A stretch of 64,000 bases of DNA, taken from NCBI RefSeq assembly GCF_001693515.2, contig NZ_CP042968.1, positions 5,518,001 to 5,582,000 on the forward strand, written 5' to 3'. Position 1 is the first letter of the stretch; the number at the start of each line of letters is the position of its first letter. The DNA is from Bradyrhizobium paxllaeri (lineage in GTDB: Bacteria; Pseudomonadota; Alphaproteobacteria; Rhizobiales; Xanthobacteraceae). Made by a program: the position numbers and the translations under genes. The notes below the pieces were generated by a model. It saw only the letters and a list, made by a program, of their open reading frames with translations. It did no database searches and was not told the DNA's origin. Shown piece after piece: positions 1 to 9,360 of this stretch.

Positions 1-765
1 ACCACCTGAAACACTTGAGAGATGCCAACCGGTTTCCAGAAAAAGCGCTCAAATTAGTCACGTGGGGCCATGAGAGCTGAGGAAACGGAAACGAACGCAC
101 GATGTGCGTTCGCAGCGTCTACATAACCAAGTCGTCGCATGCCGCAATCCGGCGGCTCCACCTTCTTCAGGTTTTCACGAAGCTGGCCTCTCAGGACTAG
201 ATTGGATTTCCAGGTTCGCAATCTCGTCAGGTGGCTTATCGCGGCCAGTCAGCCGCTTATCCTAGAAGATCAGCATATCCGTGCAACATCCCTTCGTTGC
301 GGCGAACGTAGCCAGCCGTGCCGTGACGTCTTTGAGCCCCTACTTGGATCTTTGTCGTATCAAGAATTGTCCAAGTGAATGCTAGAGCACCGGCTCGCAA
401 CTCCAATTCATTAAGAATCCTTCGACCAGTGTCGGACACCACACGTCTGACACATACCGTCAGATTAGGGACGCGCCGCGGGTTAACAGCCGCTGTGAAA
501 GAACAGCCTCAACACTTTCGGACCCTTCAACTCCGACAATTGGACGCCCCGGTACGACCGTATGTTTTAAGGCAGTAATACGGTGCATCCGGGTAAACTG
601 ATCCAGCGCATAAACACAAGACGCGCGTAGCTTTGCGATTCATCACCAAGGCGTTCGATGACGGGCGAAATGGGCGCAGACCGGGGAAAGTCCGCTTCCC
701 CTTCTAGCCAAGTTGGCGTGGGTTCCGCGCTTGCATTGCCCGGTGACAAGCAGCGGAATACCTCG
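1..765. other. No supportable gene
   Basis: Only short open frames with no recognisable domain occur here. The first 78 bases hold the end of a plus-strand frame that enters from outside the window and stops at about 76-78 (TGA); it could be the last 25 codons of a gene, but nothing in it is diagnostic. I see no terminator or RNA gene. Confidence 0.4.
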
Positions 766-1616
766 CTAATGCATCCCTGCGGATAGTATTTCGGACAGCC
801 GATATACGTCCCTATAGAATTGCGGCTTCTGTTGGAAGAGATCTTCACCGAACAGTAGCACCGAGACCGCCACTATCCGCGCAGAGAACCGGCCGCTCGG
901 GCCAAGCCTATTCTTGTAAAGGTTTTTTCCATAAAACACAGGAAACTGGCCAAATAGGTCGGGTGACATGTGCTCCAAAAAGCGCGTCAGAACATAATTT
1001 GCTGACTCAAGACGCTCTAAGCATACCGCAAGACATTGGCGAGCGTCAGCGTCAGCCGTGTCACGCAATTCAAGTAGAGCATCGATTGCTAGCTGTAGAT
1101 CGCTCTCGATGAGTTGGTGACCCAAGCAAAAATCTCGCTCTTCGACCCCGGCCGCGCCGAGGCAATATACGCGTGGATCGCTCTGCACCGGGTTTGCAAA
1201 ATCATATCTTCATACGAGAGGACCTCAATGCTAGGCTTCCGATCACAACTTAATCGGGCCAGCTCCTCTCCTATGGTCAACTCCGCTTCTACGGGATGAA
1301 GACCAACAAACGCTGACATCTGATAAGCACAGTTGACGAGATAGTGGATGTCTGTCTTGGCGATCGCGAGCTCGGGCTGCGGCAGATTCAGCAGCTGCAC
1401 CTCATAGTCGGCCGATGCAATCATCCCGTTAATGCTGCGTCCAAGATCCCTGACCCCTTCGTCTGGCCGTTTACAGCGTTTGATCTCGGCAATGCAGTGC
1501 GGGAGCTGATCGGCGACCAAATTGCTGAGAAGCCCAAGCGGGCGCTTTCTCTGCCCGCGATCAATACTATCGGTCAGATGAGAAAATATCTGCGTCCGAT
1601 AGCTCGGCGCGTTCAT
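766..1616 (-). pseudogene. Unknown conserved-looking protein split by a frameshift
   Basis: Two minus-strand frames overlap: codons from 1616 down to about 1089 and codons from 1188 down to 766. Both have protein-like composition. The upstream piece (175 codons) loses coherence near its end, exactly where the second piece (140 codons) becomes coherent, so a single gene of about 280 codons broken by one indel near 1130-1190 is likely. The C-terminal piece contains a GPSGRFSARI segment that faintly recalls the heme-dioxygenase-like PrnB family. I do not trust that match enough to name it. No neighbour suggests a pathway. Confidence 0.4.
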
Positions 1617-2789
1617 GCTTTCGGACTCCCACTAATTTTCGTGTGAGAGAAGCCGCGATGACAGCTGCGGCCGCCGTCACATCACTTTCTTCTTTGGCTC
1701 CTTGCTGAGAAGCGCATTTCGATCAGCGAACTGCATTCGTCTCCTGTCACTCGACGCAGGTCAGATCGCACCTTTCGATGCGCCGACGAGGCGCGCGGGA
1801 TGAGTACAGTTTGTCGAGGACGGATATCGCGGCCAATGCGTCTTCGTGCGTTGCGAAGCCCGACGGCTCAGTACGGCGTCTCCGGTGCTGATTTGGATCA
1901 ATCGAGTAGGTTTCTTATAACTCCTGCGCCTACGACTGGGAGAGCGGCATGATCGTGTAGGTCCTTCCCAGCAATGGACAATGCCACCAAGCACGTCGTG
2001 CGAGCCTTGCTTGAAGAGTGAAAACCATGTGCCTCGCTTGGCGGCGAGGGAATATTTGCACCTCGGCGTCGCTTTTCGAACATGCGCGTCTGCAACCGGA
2101 CACGTCGAATACGACACCACCGTCGTAGCATCCCTCGATTTCGCAACCGTTTCGATGCGCATGTCGAACTCGCCCTGAACCTGTTAGGCCAGAACTGCAT
2201 GAAGTGCGCATAACAGCGATAAAGAAGCCGCGCAATACGGCGGTGCCAGGGTTTTGGGCGCTGCCGGGCTCTGGCAGTATTTTCCCAGCTTTCCGGAGCT
2301 CCGTGGCAGTTGGCGAATGGTCTTGGGAATAGCATCGCCTCCTAACTTCAGGGGTGTGAGATCAAATGTAAGATCTCTAAGCGGGCGTTCGCCACAGTAA
2401 AGAAGCCCGATCCCTCTCGGCGGCCGCATTCGCTGAGTCGGAACCACTGCTTCGAAAGCGTACAACCTGACGCTACGTGCGATTCAAGTCTCACCTGAGG
2501 GCCCTCGCACGAATTTGTACGAACTTTCGGCTTACGATCTGCTCTTCGCTCGCTTTTTGTCCAGGAATTGTCGTCTCCTTTGGTAGTTGAACTCTGAGCC
2601 GCCGGCGCCCTCAGTTTCGCCACGCGCCTTAACGCAGGCTCCGGAGCTGTTCCGCGAGTGCCGGATGCTTTGAGTTAATCGCAGGTGACTGCAAACGGCT
2701 TCACCCCGAGGCGTGAGCGTGGGCTTTGATGCCGATCCGGAAGTCAACTCTTGCGTTTTGTGCACCGCCAACGCATATATGCACCACGG
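1617..2789. other. No supportable gene
   Basis: All six frames contain only short arginine/serine-rich shadows typical of non-coding GC-rich DNA. No domain, start-site context or terminator was recognised until the RNA element beginning at about 2790. Confidence 0.4.
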
Positions 2790-2871
2790 TAGCGCGATGC
2801 GCTATCGCAGCCCTCCTTGGGCGTTTCCTCCCTAGACTTGGGCCGCTTGTTCATTACAAGCGGCCTTTTTT
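2790..2871 (+). ncRNA. Candidate sRNA, copy A of a two-copy family
   Basis: Three consecutive hairpins are visible: TAGCGC-GAT-GCGCTA (2790-2804), GCCC-TCCTT-GGGC (2810-2822) and a terminator (2841-2871). Between the last two lies an unpaired stretch, TTTCCTCCCTAGACTTGG (2824-2841). The same order of hairpin, TTCCTCCCT, GACTTGG and terminator recurs at 30322-30380 with different stem bases that still pair. The CCUCCC motif is complementary to Shine-Dalgarno sequences and recalls the CCUCC-motif (cuckoo, CcsR) sRNAs of alphaproteobacteria; membership is an inference. No protein frame covers the element. Confidence 0.6.
2841..2871 (+). terminator. Rho-independent terminator of sRNA copy A
   Basis: A perfect 10-bp stem (GGCCGCTTGT at 2841-2850 with ACAAGCGGCC at 2856-2865) and a 5-base loop are followed by six T (2866-2871). 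Confidence 0.85.
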
Positions 2872-3288
2872 CTGGGTCGCCGCTGTGGCGACAACCCCGG
2901 CAATTTTTTCGGAAATGGCTTCCGCAGGTGGTTAGGCGACCGCCACGCTCGGAACGAGTTGCTACACTTCGGCGCGAGCGGCCCATCGCCGTCGCATCAA
3001 CGAGAAGGGGCGAGCGCGGTCATGAGTAACTGGCCTGACACGAGCCAACGCGCCTTCATTGCAGGTCCGCGGCACGGGAAGGTGTTGAGATACGCATTTT
3101 TCTCCGGCCGTGATATCAGTCCTTCGCGGTAAAGCCTCCACGGGCGAATGTTAAGAATGTTTCTCGCATTGATAAGCATCGGAGATATAGGGATGGAAGG
3201 GGAAGCCTTTTTTGGTTGGTCCGGCATGCGGTCGTCAATACTACCGAAGGAACAAATCTCCCCTCCGAGCGCTCCGGCTGATCTCAGC

Positions 3289-3758
3289 CGTCGGGCGCAT
3301 TTGCAAGCCGTGCGAAGGCGCTTACCGCGGGACGCCGCAAGCTATGCGAGTCCGTCTCAACGAACTGTTGATACCGCGCGCGCATTCGAGCTTGATCCGA
3401 TCCTCGTGCCTGAGTTCGGGGACTTCGGGCATTGGACCGGCCGACGTCACGACGATCTCGCCGCTCTCGGAGATGAAGGGTACGCCGAGTTCTGGAAGGA
3501 TCCCGCTCGTTCAAGCCCACTCGGCGGCGAGAGCTTCGAAGATCAAATTGCGAGGGTTCGGGACTTCGTAGAATAGCTGCTGGTCCAGCAACACTCGTGG
3601 TGCATTCCGGCACTATTCGCGCCGCGCTCTGCGTAGCCCTCGACATCGCACCGCAAGCAGCGTTGCGCTTCGTGATCGATCCGCTGTCGATCACCCGAAT
3701 TGATCGGCTGCGGAACGATTGGCGGATTGTGTCGGTCAATCCGAATGTCGCGTTATGA
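3289..3758 (+). pseudogene. cobC: Alpha-ribazole phosphatase CobC remnant
   Basis: From about 3289 the frame reads as a histidine-phosphatase domain (HLQAVRRRLP, then YASPSQRTVDTA). It stops at a TAG at 3574-3576. One frame over, the match continues with LVVHSGTIRAAL, which carries the second catalytic histidine, and ends at TGA 3756-3758. The N-terminal RHG phosphohistidine motif is absent upstream, so the gene has lost its 5' end and also carries a frameshift. CobC removes the 5'-phosphate of alpha-ribazole phosphate in nucleotide-loop assembly. Its 3' end overlaps the convergent cobT relic by a few bases. The copy should be inactive. Confidence 0.8.
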
Positions 3759-4804
3759 GCGATTCGGAACGCTGGCTTGCGCGAAGGTTGCCATTCCATT
3801 GTACAGAGCGCATGCAAGCCGCAGGATTGGCAATGCAAGCGCGACGCCCGCCCCCTCCCCTAGCCTGAGGTCCAGATTGAACAACGGCGGCACATCAGCG
3901 CCTCAAGAACTAGGCGGCGCCCCTGCTCGGCCGATTGATGCGAGGATAAGAGAAAGGGCCGACACGACGGATTAAGAAGCACCGCCGTCAATGCCGCGAC
4001 AGACACGATAAAGCCGTCGATCAGGATCGGGAGCCGACGTTGAGCGGCGGTGATGATCGCGCCCGTAATCGCAGCAGTTTCGAGACCGCCTACCGCACAC
4101 AGGATCCGCTCGGCAGAAGTTCCTGGTCTTGTAAGGGCATGACGAGCCAGCGCTGCATCAATCAGGTGCGCCTTGCGCGCACGGCTGTCGGCATCGATCC
4201 CGGTGCCATTGCCGGCCACCTGCTCGGCGCCGATGCCAAGCAGGGCGGCGGCAACTGCCGCAGAAGTCGTGGTGTTGCCGATACCCATGTCACCAAGGAT
4301 CAGAAGATCTGGCTCCGCTGAGGCCGCGCGCGACCGCGCGCTTGCCGCCGTCGAAGGCGAAGGCGACCTCCCCAACTTGAGCGCCGCTTCCTTGCTGAAA
4401 TTCCGGCTGCCGCGGCGCGGCTTGTCTGTCGCGACTCCCGGGATGGGCTGTTCGGCGAGCGTTCCGGCATCGACGATCTCCAGACTTAAGCCCAGTTCGC
4501 GCGCGAGAACCGAAATTGCTGCACCGCCTGACGCGAAATTCTACATCATCGCCATCGTAACTTCCTGAGGATAGGCCGATACGCCCTGCGCGACGATCCC
4601 GTGATCCCCTGCAAAGACGATGATCGGCACGCGCTCGGCTCGAGGCCGTTCGGTTTGTTGCGGACCGGCCAGGTCGATCGCGAGGTGCTCGAGGCGACCC
4701 AGCGCACCGGTCGGCTTGGTGAGCTCGGCCTGACGGGCAAGGGCGCCATCACGATGGGCAGTCGAAACGCCCGGGCACTCGTGATAGACGCACTCGGGTA
4801 GCAT
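3753..4804 (-). pseudogene. cobT: Nicotinate-nucleotide--dimethylbenzimidazole phosphoribosyltransferase CobT, broken
   Basis: Reading from ATG 4804, the frame gives [20 protein letters not shown] and [20 protein letters not shown], both typical of CobT, which makes alpha-ribazole phosphate for the lower ligand. At 4541-4543 an in-frame TAG interrupts the usual (A)MM-Q-NFASGGAAI stretch, so a CAG to TAG change is the simplest explanation. The same frame then continues through the glycine-rich GDMGIGNTTTSAAV motif. Near 3890 a second lesion shifts the frame; the C-terminus ([19 protein letters not shown], then NGMATF) continues one frame over to TAA 3753-3755. Two independent lesions make loss of function near certain. 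It lies 52 bp downstream of cobF. Confidence 0.85.
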
Positions 4805-4856
4805 GTCGTCCTGCCCTTGGTGATTGTTCAAAATGCCAGCAGCCTTCGCACGAGTG

Positions 4857-5609
4857 CTACGACACGCGCTTGAGGATGTAGCTATCCATGATCCAGCCAT
4901 GCTTGGCGCGTGCTTCCTGTCGGGCGGCGACGATGATTGGCCCCACTTCTGCGAGCGCACCTGACATGGTGATTTGCCGGGGCATCCCGAGATAGGCGCC
5001 CCACCAGATATGTAGTCCGTTCGGATCGAGCCACTGGAACGCGGCGCCGCCATCGAGCATGACGACCACCGTGTCGGCGCCGGATGGCCAACCGCATTCG
5101 CGCAGCCGCCGTCCGGTGGTGACGAGAAAAGGCTCCCCAATGTCGTTCAGCGGCAGTGAATGTGCGGCGCAAAGCGCCTGGATCGACGTGATGCCCGGGA
5201 CGACCTCGATTATCGGCAACGGATCAAGCCTTTGTGCGATCCGCAGGCTCGAGTCGTATAGCGAAGGATCGCCCCAGATCAGCAGGGCAACGCGCCCGTC
5301 ATCACCGAGATGCGCCGCAATTGCGCGGGACCAGGTCACGGCGACGGCGTCGTGCCATTCCTCCACTCCCTTGCGGTAGCTCTCCTGCGCAGTGTCGCGA
5401 ACGGGCACGTCGAACTCAGCAACGCGCGTGCGGCTGTTCGTCAGGGCTTGCGCGCAAATCAGCCGGCGCAGGTCGGCGAGATCGGACTTCACCGGGCCCT
5501 TGCGCGGAATCAGCACCAAGTCAGCCGCATTGATCGCGCGGATCGCCCCAAGCGTGAGCTGCTCGGGATCGCCGCAGCCAATGCCTATCAGGGAGAGTGT
5601 CAGCATCAC
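4857..5609 (-). CDS. cobF: Precorrin-6A synthase (deacetylating) CobF
   Basis: This 250-residue protein is a cobalamin-pathway SAM methyltransferase of normal length. It shows the N-terminal SAM-binding glycine loop ([18 protein letters not shown]) and the tetrapyrrole methylase signature [16 protein letters not shown] near residues 110-125, followed by [11 protein letters not shown]. In the aerobic pathway CobF methylates C1 of precorrin-5 and releases the acetyl unit, giving precorrin-6A. It lies 48 bp downstream of the CbiM-type gene and is probably co-transcribed from the riboswitch at 6386-6576. No lesion is visible, although the next gene, cobT, is broken. Confidence 0.92.
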   Translation of the reverse strand: MMLTLSLIGIGCGDPEQLTLGAIRAINAADLVLIPRKGPVKSDLADLRRLICAQALTNSRTRVAEFDVPVRDTAQESYRKGVEEWHDAVAVTWSRAIAAHLGDDGRVALLIWGDPSLYDSSLRIAQRLDPLPIIEVVPGITSIQALCAAHSLPLNDIGEPFLVTTGRRLRECGWPSGADTVVVMLDGGAAFQWLDPNGLHIWWGAYLGMPRQITMSGALAEVGPIIVAARQEARAKHGWIMDSYILKRVS

Positions 5610-5657
5610 GTTATGAAACGGGGGCGGCCGCGGCTTGCGACCGCCCGTACGTCATCT

Positions 5658-6335
5658 TCAGGCGCCGTTGTGAAGCCGATAGGTAACAAGACCATCGGCA
5701 GTCACACCTCGCAGCGATTTCGCCAGTGCCAACACGGTCAGATCGGCCAGCGGTTCAATGACCACGACGAGCGCGTAAGAAGCGGCGAAAGACGCGATGG
5801 AGGCGAGGTTGTCGGCCGCAAAGCCCGCACCATACAGCGCCCAGAAGGCGACCCACCCCACGATGCCGGATTGATAGGCGGTCGAAAGCGCAAGTGCCTG
5901 CCGATACTGCAGGTCAACATAGGCGGTGTTGCGAGGAATGATCCGCCCAGCCAGCGCCTGGATCGCAAACAAGGGCACCAGCAGCGTCGTCACGTTCATA
6001 CCATACTGCGGCAGGTCGGTCGGCACGAAGAACAGCCCCTGCAGCAGAAGACCAAGCGCCAACCCGAACGCGGCTGGCGCTGCGCCGAACAGGAGAAACA
6101 GCGTCGAGCCGAGAATGAAATGCACCTCCGAGACCCCGACCCGGAAATGCGGCAGGAGTTCGAAGAACGAGAAGACCAGGACCGTTGTTGCGACGGTGCG
6201 CACCGCCAGCGAAACAATCCCCTGCGCGCGCACGGTTTCGACCACGAGCTTGAAGGCGCAGCCGGCGGCAACGGCACCGGTCGCATAACTCAGCACGAGC
6301 TTGGCGCCCGTAACGATACCTGGTTCGATATGCAT
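5658..6335 (-). CDS. CbiM-type cobalt ECF transporter permease
   Basis: This 225-residue hydrophobic protein starts MHIEPGIV; the extreme N-terminal His is the metal-loop feature of CbiM/NikM substrate-binding membrane components. About six to seven hydrophobic segments follow, including TVLVFSFFELLPHF and GSTLFLLFGAAPAAFGLALG. CbiM captures Co(II) in an energy-coupling-factor transporter. No CbiN, CbiQ or CbiO partner is encoded in this window. It is the first gene after a B12 riboswitch on the same strand, so it should be shut off by adenosylcobalamin. AGAAGGGAC upstream of the ATG is a usable ribosome binding site. Confidence 0.85.
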   Translation of the reverse strand: MHIEPGIVTGAKLVLSYATGAVAAGCAFKLVVETVRAQGIVSLAVRTVATTVLVFSFFELLPHFRVGVSEVHFILGSTLFLLFGAAPAAFGLALGLLLQGLFFVPTDLPQYGMNVTTLLVPLFAIQALAGRIIPRNTAYVDLQYRQALALSTAYQSGIVGWVAFWALYGAGFAADNLASIASFAASYALVVVIEPLADLTVLALAKSLRGVTADGLVTYRLHNGA

Positions 6336-6385
6336 GACTTAAGTCCCTTCTGCCGTCACACCCGACGGCGTTAGCGTTAAAAACT

Positions 6386-6576
6386 GCAGGGCCGGTCTCC
6401 TGGCTCGCGGTTCGAAACGGGTCCCCGGCCTTCCCAGGCCTGATGGCCCAGTGGCGGATCGGAGCCCCTCACCGCTTACAGTCGCGGGGGCGGCCGGGCT
6501 TTGGGCGCCGCATTCAGGTCCGCCCTTCCCCGTTCCGAATTATGCTCTGGCGCTTTGCGCCGCTTCGAGCACCATG
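6386..6576 (-). promoter_or_regulatory. Cobalamin riboswitch upstream of cbiM-cobF
   Basis: On the minus strand the element shows the conserved parts in order: GGTGCTCG (5' end near 6576), GGAACGGGGAAGGGCGG, the CCGCCCCCGCGACTGTAAG core, CCTGGGAAGG, and the B12 box GAGCCAGGAGACCGGCC near 6390-6410. A short hairpin GCCGTC/GACGGC (about 6347-6364) just before the start codon of the CbiM gene may be part of the expression platform. Confidence 0.93.
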
Positions 6577-6642
6577 CCTGCTCTGTGTGCTCCTTCCGAC
6601 GAGGAGACGTCAAGGGGCTCGCGAGATCGGGCGACAGCGTCA

Positions 6643-6842
6643 TCATCGAGTCTCTCCCGCCAGCGTGCCGAAAAGAATGATCGGCGCCGTCGTTGCGGCG
6701 CCGGTTTGCGTTAGCTGCTCTACGAGCTTCGCAATCGTGGTGCGGACAATCCGCTCCTCCGCGTGGCCAAGAGACTTGCAAATAGCGCCGGCGTGTCGGC
6801 AGCCATACCGTGCTCGATCAGTTTTGCCGCGAGCGCCGGGAA
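6643..6842 (-). pseudogene. cobA: Uroporphyrinogen-III C-methyltransferase CobA, 3' fragment
   Basis: Reading down from 6842, one frame gives FPALAAKLIEHGMAADTPA, and after a frameshift ERIVRTTIAKLVEQL and TTAPIILFGTLAGETR, stopping at 6643. This is the C-terminal tail of SUMT/CobA, the enzyme that makes precorrin-2. All the SAM-binding N-terminal domain is missing. The fragment directly abuts the truncated cobB, so a deletion removed most of cobB and the 5' two-thirds of cobA. Confidence 0.7.
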
Positions 6843-6854
6843 TGTGTCGCTTCC

Positions 6855-7037
6855 TCATATAAAACCCGGTCGTTGATTCCGGATCGGCAAGTGCCGCGCA
6901 TCGATATAATCGGGCCCGCTCTTGAAGCACTGGACCTTCAGCCCGCGATCGCGATAGGCGCCCGCCAACGCCAGCATCAGCATCGTCTTGCCGACCCCGG
7001 ATGCAGGCGCGGAGATGACAAGGCTCGCCGTCATCAC
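6855..7037 (-). pseudogene. cobB: Cobyrinate a,c-diamide synthase CobB, 5' fragment
   Basis: Only about 50 codons of the real protein remain: [19 protein letters not shown] (P-loop GVGKT), then LKVQCFKSGPDYIDARH, followed by unrelated residues and a stop at 6855. Full CobB is over 400 residues and amidates the a and c side chains of hydrogenobyrinate. The start codon overlaps the cobM stop (7034-7037), preserving an operon-style ATGA junction. Loss of everything past the P-loop region abolishes function. Confidence 0.85.
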
Positions 7038-7816
7038 GAGCCTTCCGGAAAGCGCGGCGTCGGCCCGATCGGCCGATATCGGCGGTCATAGTCGACGGCA
7101 TACAGTCGGCTCTCTCCGAAATCTTCCGAACCCAGTGTGCGGCCAACCAGAATAACGGCTGTGCGCTCGAGCTCGGTGCTTACAGCAGAGTCCAAGGTAC
7201 CGAGCGTGGCGCGGACGATGCGCTGATCCGGCCAGCTTGCGCGCCAGACTATTGCAACCGGGCAGTCTCCTCCGTAGTGCGGCGTCAGCTCATCAATCAC
7301 CGTGGAAAGCAGATGGATCGAGAGATGGATGGCGAGCACCGCACCGGTCGCGGCGAAGGTGGTGAGCTTCTCGCCTTGCGACATCGCGCTCGCCCGGCCC
7401 GGCATCCGTGTCAGCACGACCGATTGCACAAGATCCGGTAGCGTGAGCTCGGCCTCGATCGCGGCCGCGGCGGCGGAAAAGGCCGGCACGCCCGGCGTGA
7501 TTGAATAGGAGATTTGAAGCGCGCGCAGGCGGCGCAATTGCTCGCCCATCGCCGACCAGATCGAGAGATCCCCGGAATGTAGCCGTGCGACGTCCTTGCC
7601 CTCATGATGTGCGGTGACGATCTCCGACATGATGTCGTCGAGCGACAGCGGCGCGGTGTTCACGATCCGTGCATCCTTTGGGCAATGGGCAAGAACGCCC
7701 TCGGGTACGAGAGAGCCGGCATAGAGGCAGACCGCACAGGCGGCGATCAGATCGCGACCGCGCAAGGTGAGCAGATCAGCTGCTCCCGGTCCGGCGCCGA
7801 TGAAGTGCACCGTCAT
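7034..7816 (-). CDS. cobM: Precorrin-4 C11-methyltransferase CobM
   Basis: This 260-residue protein has a standard tetrapyrrole-methylase fold. The SAM loop is [16 protein letters not shown] at the N-terminus. The [32 protein letters not shown] and [14 protein letters not shown] segments are all characteristic of CobM. It methylates C11 of precorrin-4 to give precorrin-5. Its ATG overlaps the cobE stop by four bases, and its own stop overlaps the truncated cobB start, so it belongs to a tight cobL-cobE-cobM operon. No lesion is seen. Confidence 0.93.
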   Translation of the reverse strand: MTVHFIGAGPGAADLLTLRGRDLIAACAVCLYAGSLVPEGVLAHCPKDARIVNTAPLSLDDIMSEIVTAHHEGKDVARLHSGDLSIWSAMGEQLRRLRALQISYSITPGVPAFSAAAAAIEAELTLPDLVQSVVLTRMPGRASAMSQGEKLTTFAATGAVLAIHLSIHLLSTVIDELTPHYGGDCPVAIVWRASWPDQRIVRATLGTLDSAVSTELERTAVILVGRTLGSEDFGESRLYAVDYDRRYRPIGPTPRFPEGS

Positions 7817-8181
7817 TCGGCGTCTCCTTCCGCGATCGCTGCGGTCGCCGTCCGATCCTGCGAGACGGCCCGCGTCGAAACGAGGCGCGCACCACGGCCG
7901 GCGACCGCAAGCGCTGCGGCTTCGGCGACGGAGCCCGTACCGAACTTCGCCTTGATGGATTCTGACTGTGTGGGCGTGGCAATGCCGGCCAGGACATCGG
8001 CCGAAACAGGCCGGATCGGCACGGTGAGTTCGCGCGCCAGCAATTTGAGCGCGGCGGTTTCGGCCTTGTCGCTGACGGTTGCAACCGCCGCGAGATCTTC
8101 AGGACCGCCCGCTGCGGCGAGAGCTTCGCGCAGCGCAGCCAGTGTGACCTCCCGCTTGAACCCCAGACCTGCGACCTTCAC
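7813..8181 (-). CDS. cobE: Cobalamin biosynthesis protein CobE
   Basis: The protein matches the small CobE/CbiG-C-terminal-like family: [38 protein letters not shown], then [12 protein letters not shown] near the end. I chose GTG 8181 because homologues begin at (M)KVAGLGF and this start overlaps the cobL stop as GTGA, like the other junctions in this operon. An in-frame ATG at 8196 would add five residues but lacks a ribosome binding site. CobE is thought to act in the conversion of precorrin-3B to precorrin-4/5 during ring contraction. About 122 residues, no lesion seen. Confidence 0.85.
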   Translation of the reverse strand: MKVAGLGFKREVTLAALREALAAAGGPEDLAAVATVSDKAETAALKLLARELTVPIRPVSADVLAGIATPTQSESIKAKFGTGSVAEAAALAVAGRGARLVSTRAVSQDRTATAAIAEGDAE

Positions 8182-9359
8182 TTGACTGCACTCCATTGCA
8201 CGACCGGCCGCACCGCTTCCCAGGAGCGGTAGCGGCCGAGGTGACCCGCATGCGCAATCTCGATTCGCATCAACTCGCCACCGTGGCGTTGATGAAGGTC
8301 CGAGAGTAGCGCCTCGGTCTCCAGCGTGACGGCATGCGCAACCAACCTTGCTCTCGGCTCAATGCGCGACCACACCGAATCGAACATCCTAGCGTCGAGC
8401 CCTCCGCCGATGAAGACGGCTTGCGGTGTCTCAAGGCGTGAGAGGATATCAGGCGCTATTCCCTCAACGATGGCGATCCGATGCGTCAGACCGAAGGTTG
8501 CCGCGTTGCTGCGGATATTCGCTACGCGATTAGACCGCGCTTCGATGGCGATCGCCGTGCCCCCACAGAGAGCCCATTCTACCGAGATCGAACCTGAACC
8601 GGCGCCAATGTCCCATAATCTGTCGCCGGATCTCGGCGCCAGCGTCGAAAGCGCGAGCGCGCGCATCGGCCGCTTGGTGATCTGGCCGTCATGCACGAAG
8701 AGCGCGTCCGAAAGGCCGGAGCTGCGCGGAACGCCGTGCGGTCCATTGGTTTCCAGCGCAATTGCCACCGGCCCCGCGCCGCCATCTGCGGCGTAGCTGT
8801 CGGCCCGATATTGCGCCACGGATTCGCGGGGACCGCCGAGCGCGGTGAGCGTCCACAGCCGTGAATCGCCCCAGCCGCGCGCCGTCAACCATTTGGCCAG
8901 ATCGCCGGGCGCCTTGCCGTCGCGCACGAGACAAATGATGCGTGCTCCATGTGTCAGATGCGGCACCAGGCGTTCAAATGGCGCCGCGTGGATTCCAAGA
9001 CAGACGACAGATTCAAGCCGCCATCCGAGCCGCGCCGAGGCAAGCGAGAATGTCGAGGGCGCGGGATGCGCAATCCATTCGCTCTTGCTGAGCCGTTCCG
9101 CGAGACTAGCTCCTACGCCGTACCAGGACGGATCGCCCGAGGCCAGCACCACCGTCGGACGACCGCGGCAGGCCAGCACGCAATCTGTCTCGAACGGCGC
9201 CGGCCAGGGACGGCCGCGGTCGGCAATCCCTGCCAGCGCGAGATGCCGTTCGCCGCCAAACACCGTCTCGGCTTCCGCAAGCGCCTTTCGGCTTGCATCC
9301 GAGAGGCCGGCAAGGCCATCTTCGCCAATGCCGATTACCGTCAGCCAGGGATCATGCAT
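8178..9359 (-). CDS. cobL: Precorrin-6Y C5,15-methyltransferase (decarboxylating) CobL
   Basis: This 393-residue bifunctional enzyme has an N-terminal CbiE-type tetrapyrrole methylase domain (WLTVIGIGEDGLAGLSDAS, then VLASGDPSWYGVGASL) and a C-terminal CbiT-type Rossmann domain with the SAM loop LWDIGAGSGSISVEWAL. It methylates C5 and C15 and decarboxylates the ring-C acetate to give precorrin-8X. I place the start at ATG 9359 (MHDPWLTVIGIG), the usual N-terminus, although the frame is open further upstream. The start overlaps the divergent cobK start inside ATGCATG, leaving no intergenic space. Confidence 0.92.
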   Translation of the reverse strand: MHDPWLTVIGIGEDGLAGLSDASRKALAEAETVFGGERHLALAGIADRGRPWPAPFETDCVLACRGRPTVVLASGDPSWYGVGASLAERLSKSEWIAHPAPSTFSLASARLGWRLESVVCLGIHAAPFERLVPHLTHGARIICLVRDGKAPGDLAKWLTARGWGDSRLWTLTALGGPRESVAQYRADSYAADGGAGPVAIALETNGPHGVPRSSGLSDALFVHDGQITKRPMRALALSTLAPRSGDRLWDIGAGSGSISVEWALCGGTAIAIEARSNRVANIRSNAATFGLTHRIAIVEGIAPDILSRLETPQAVFIGGGLDARMFDSVWSRIEPRARLVAHAVTLETEALLSDLHQRHGGELMRIEIAHAGHLGRYRSWEAVRPVVQWSAVK

Positions 9360-9360
9360 G

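Noticed and set aside
5310..6374. A 354-codon plus-strand frame
   Set aside because: It is antisense to cobF and the CbiM gene, with the low-complexity composition of GC-rich shadows.
8845..9360. A 170-codon N-terminal extension of cobK
   Set aside because: It is the antisense of cobL; the CobK family starts at MRALILGGTSDA (9361).
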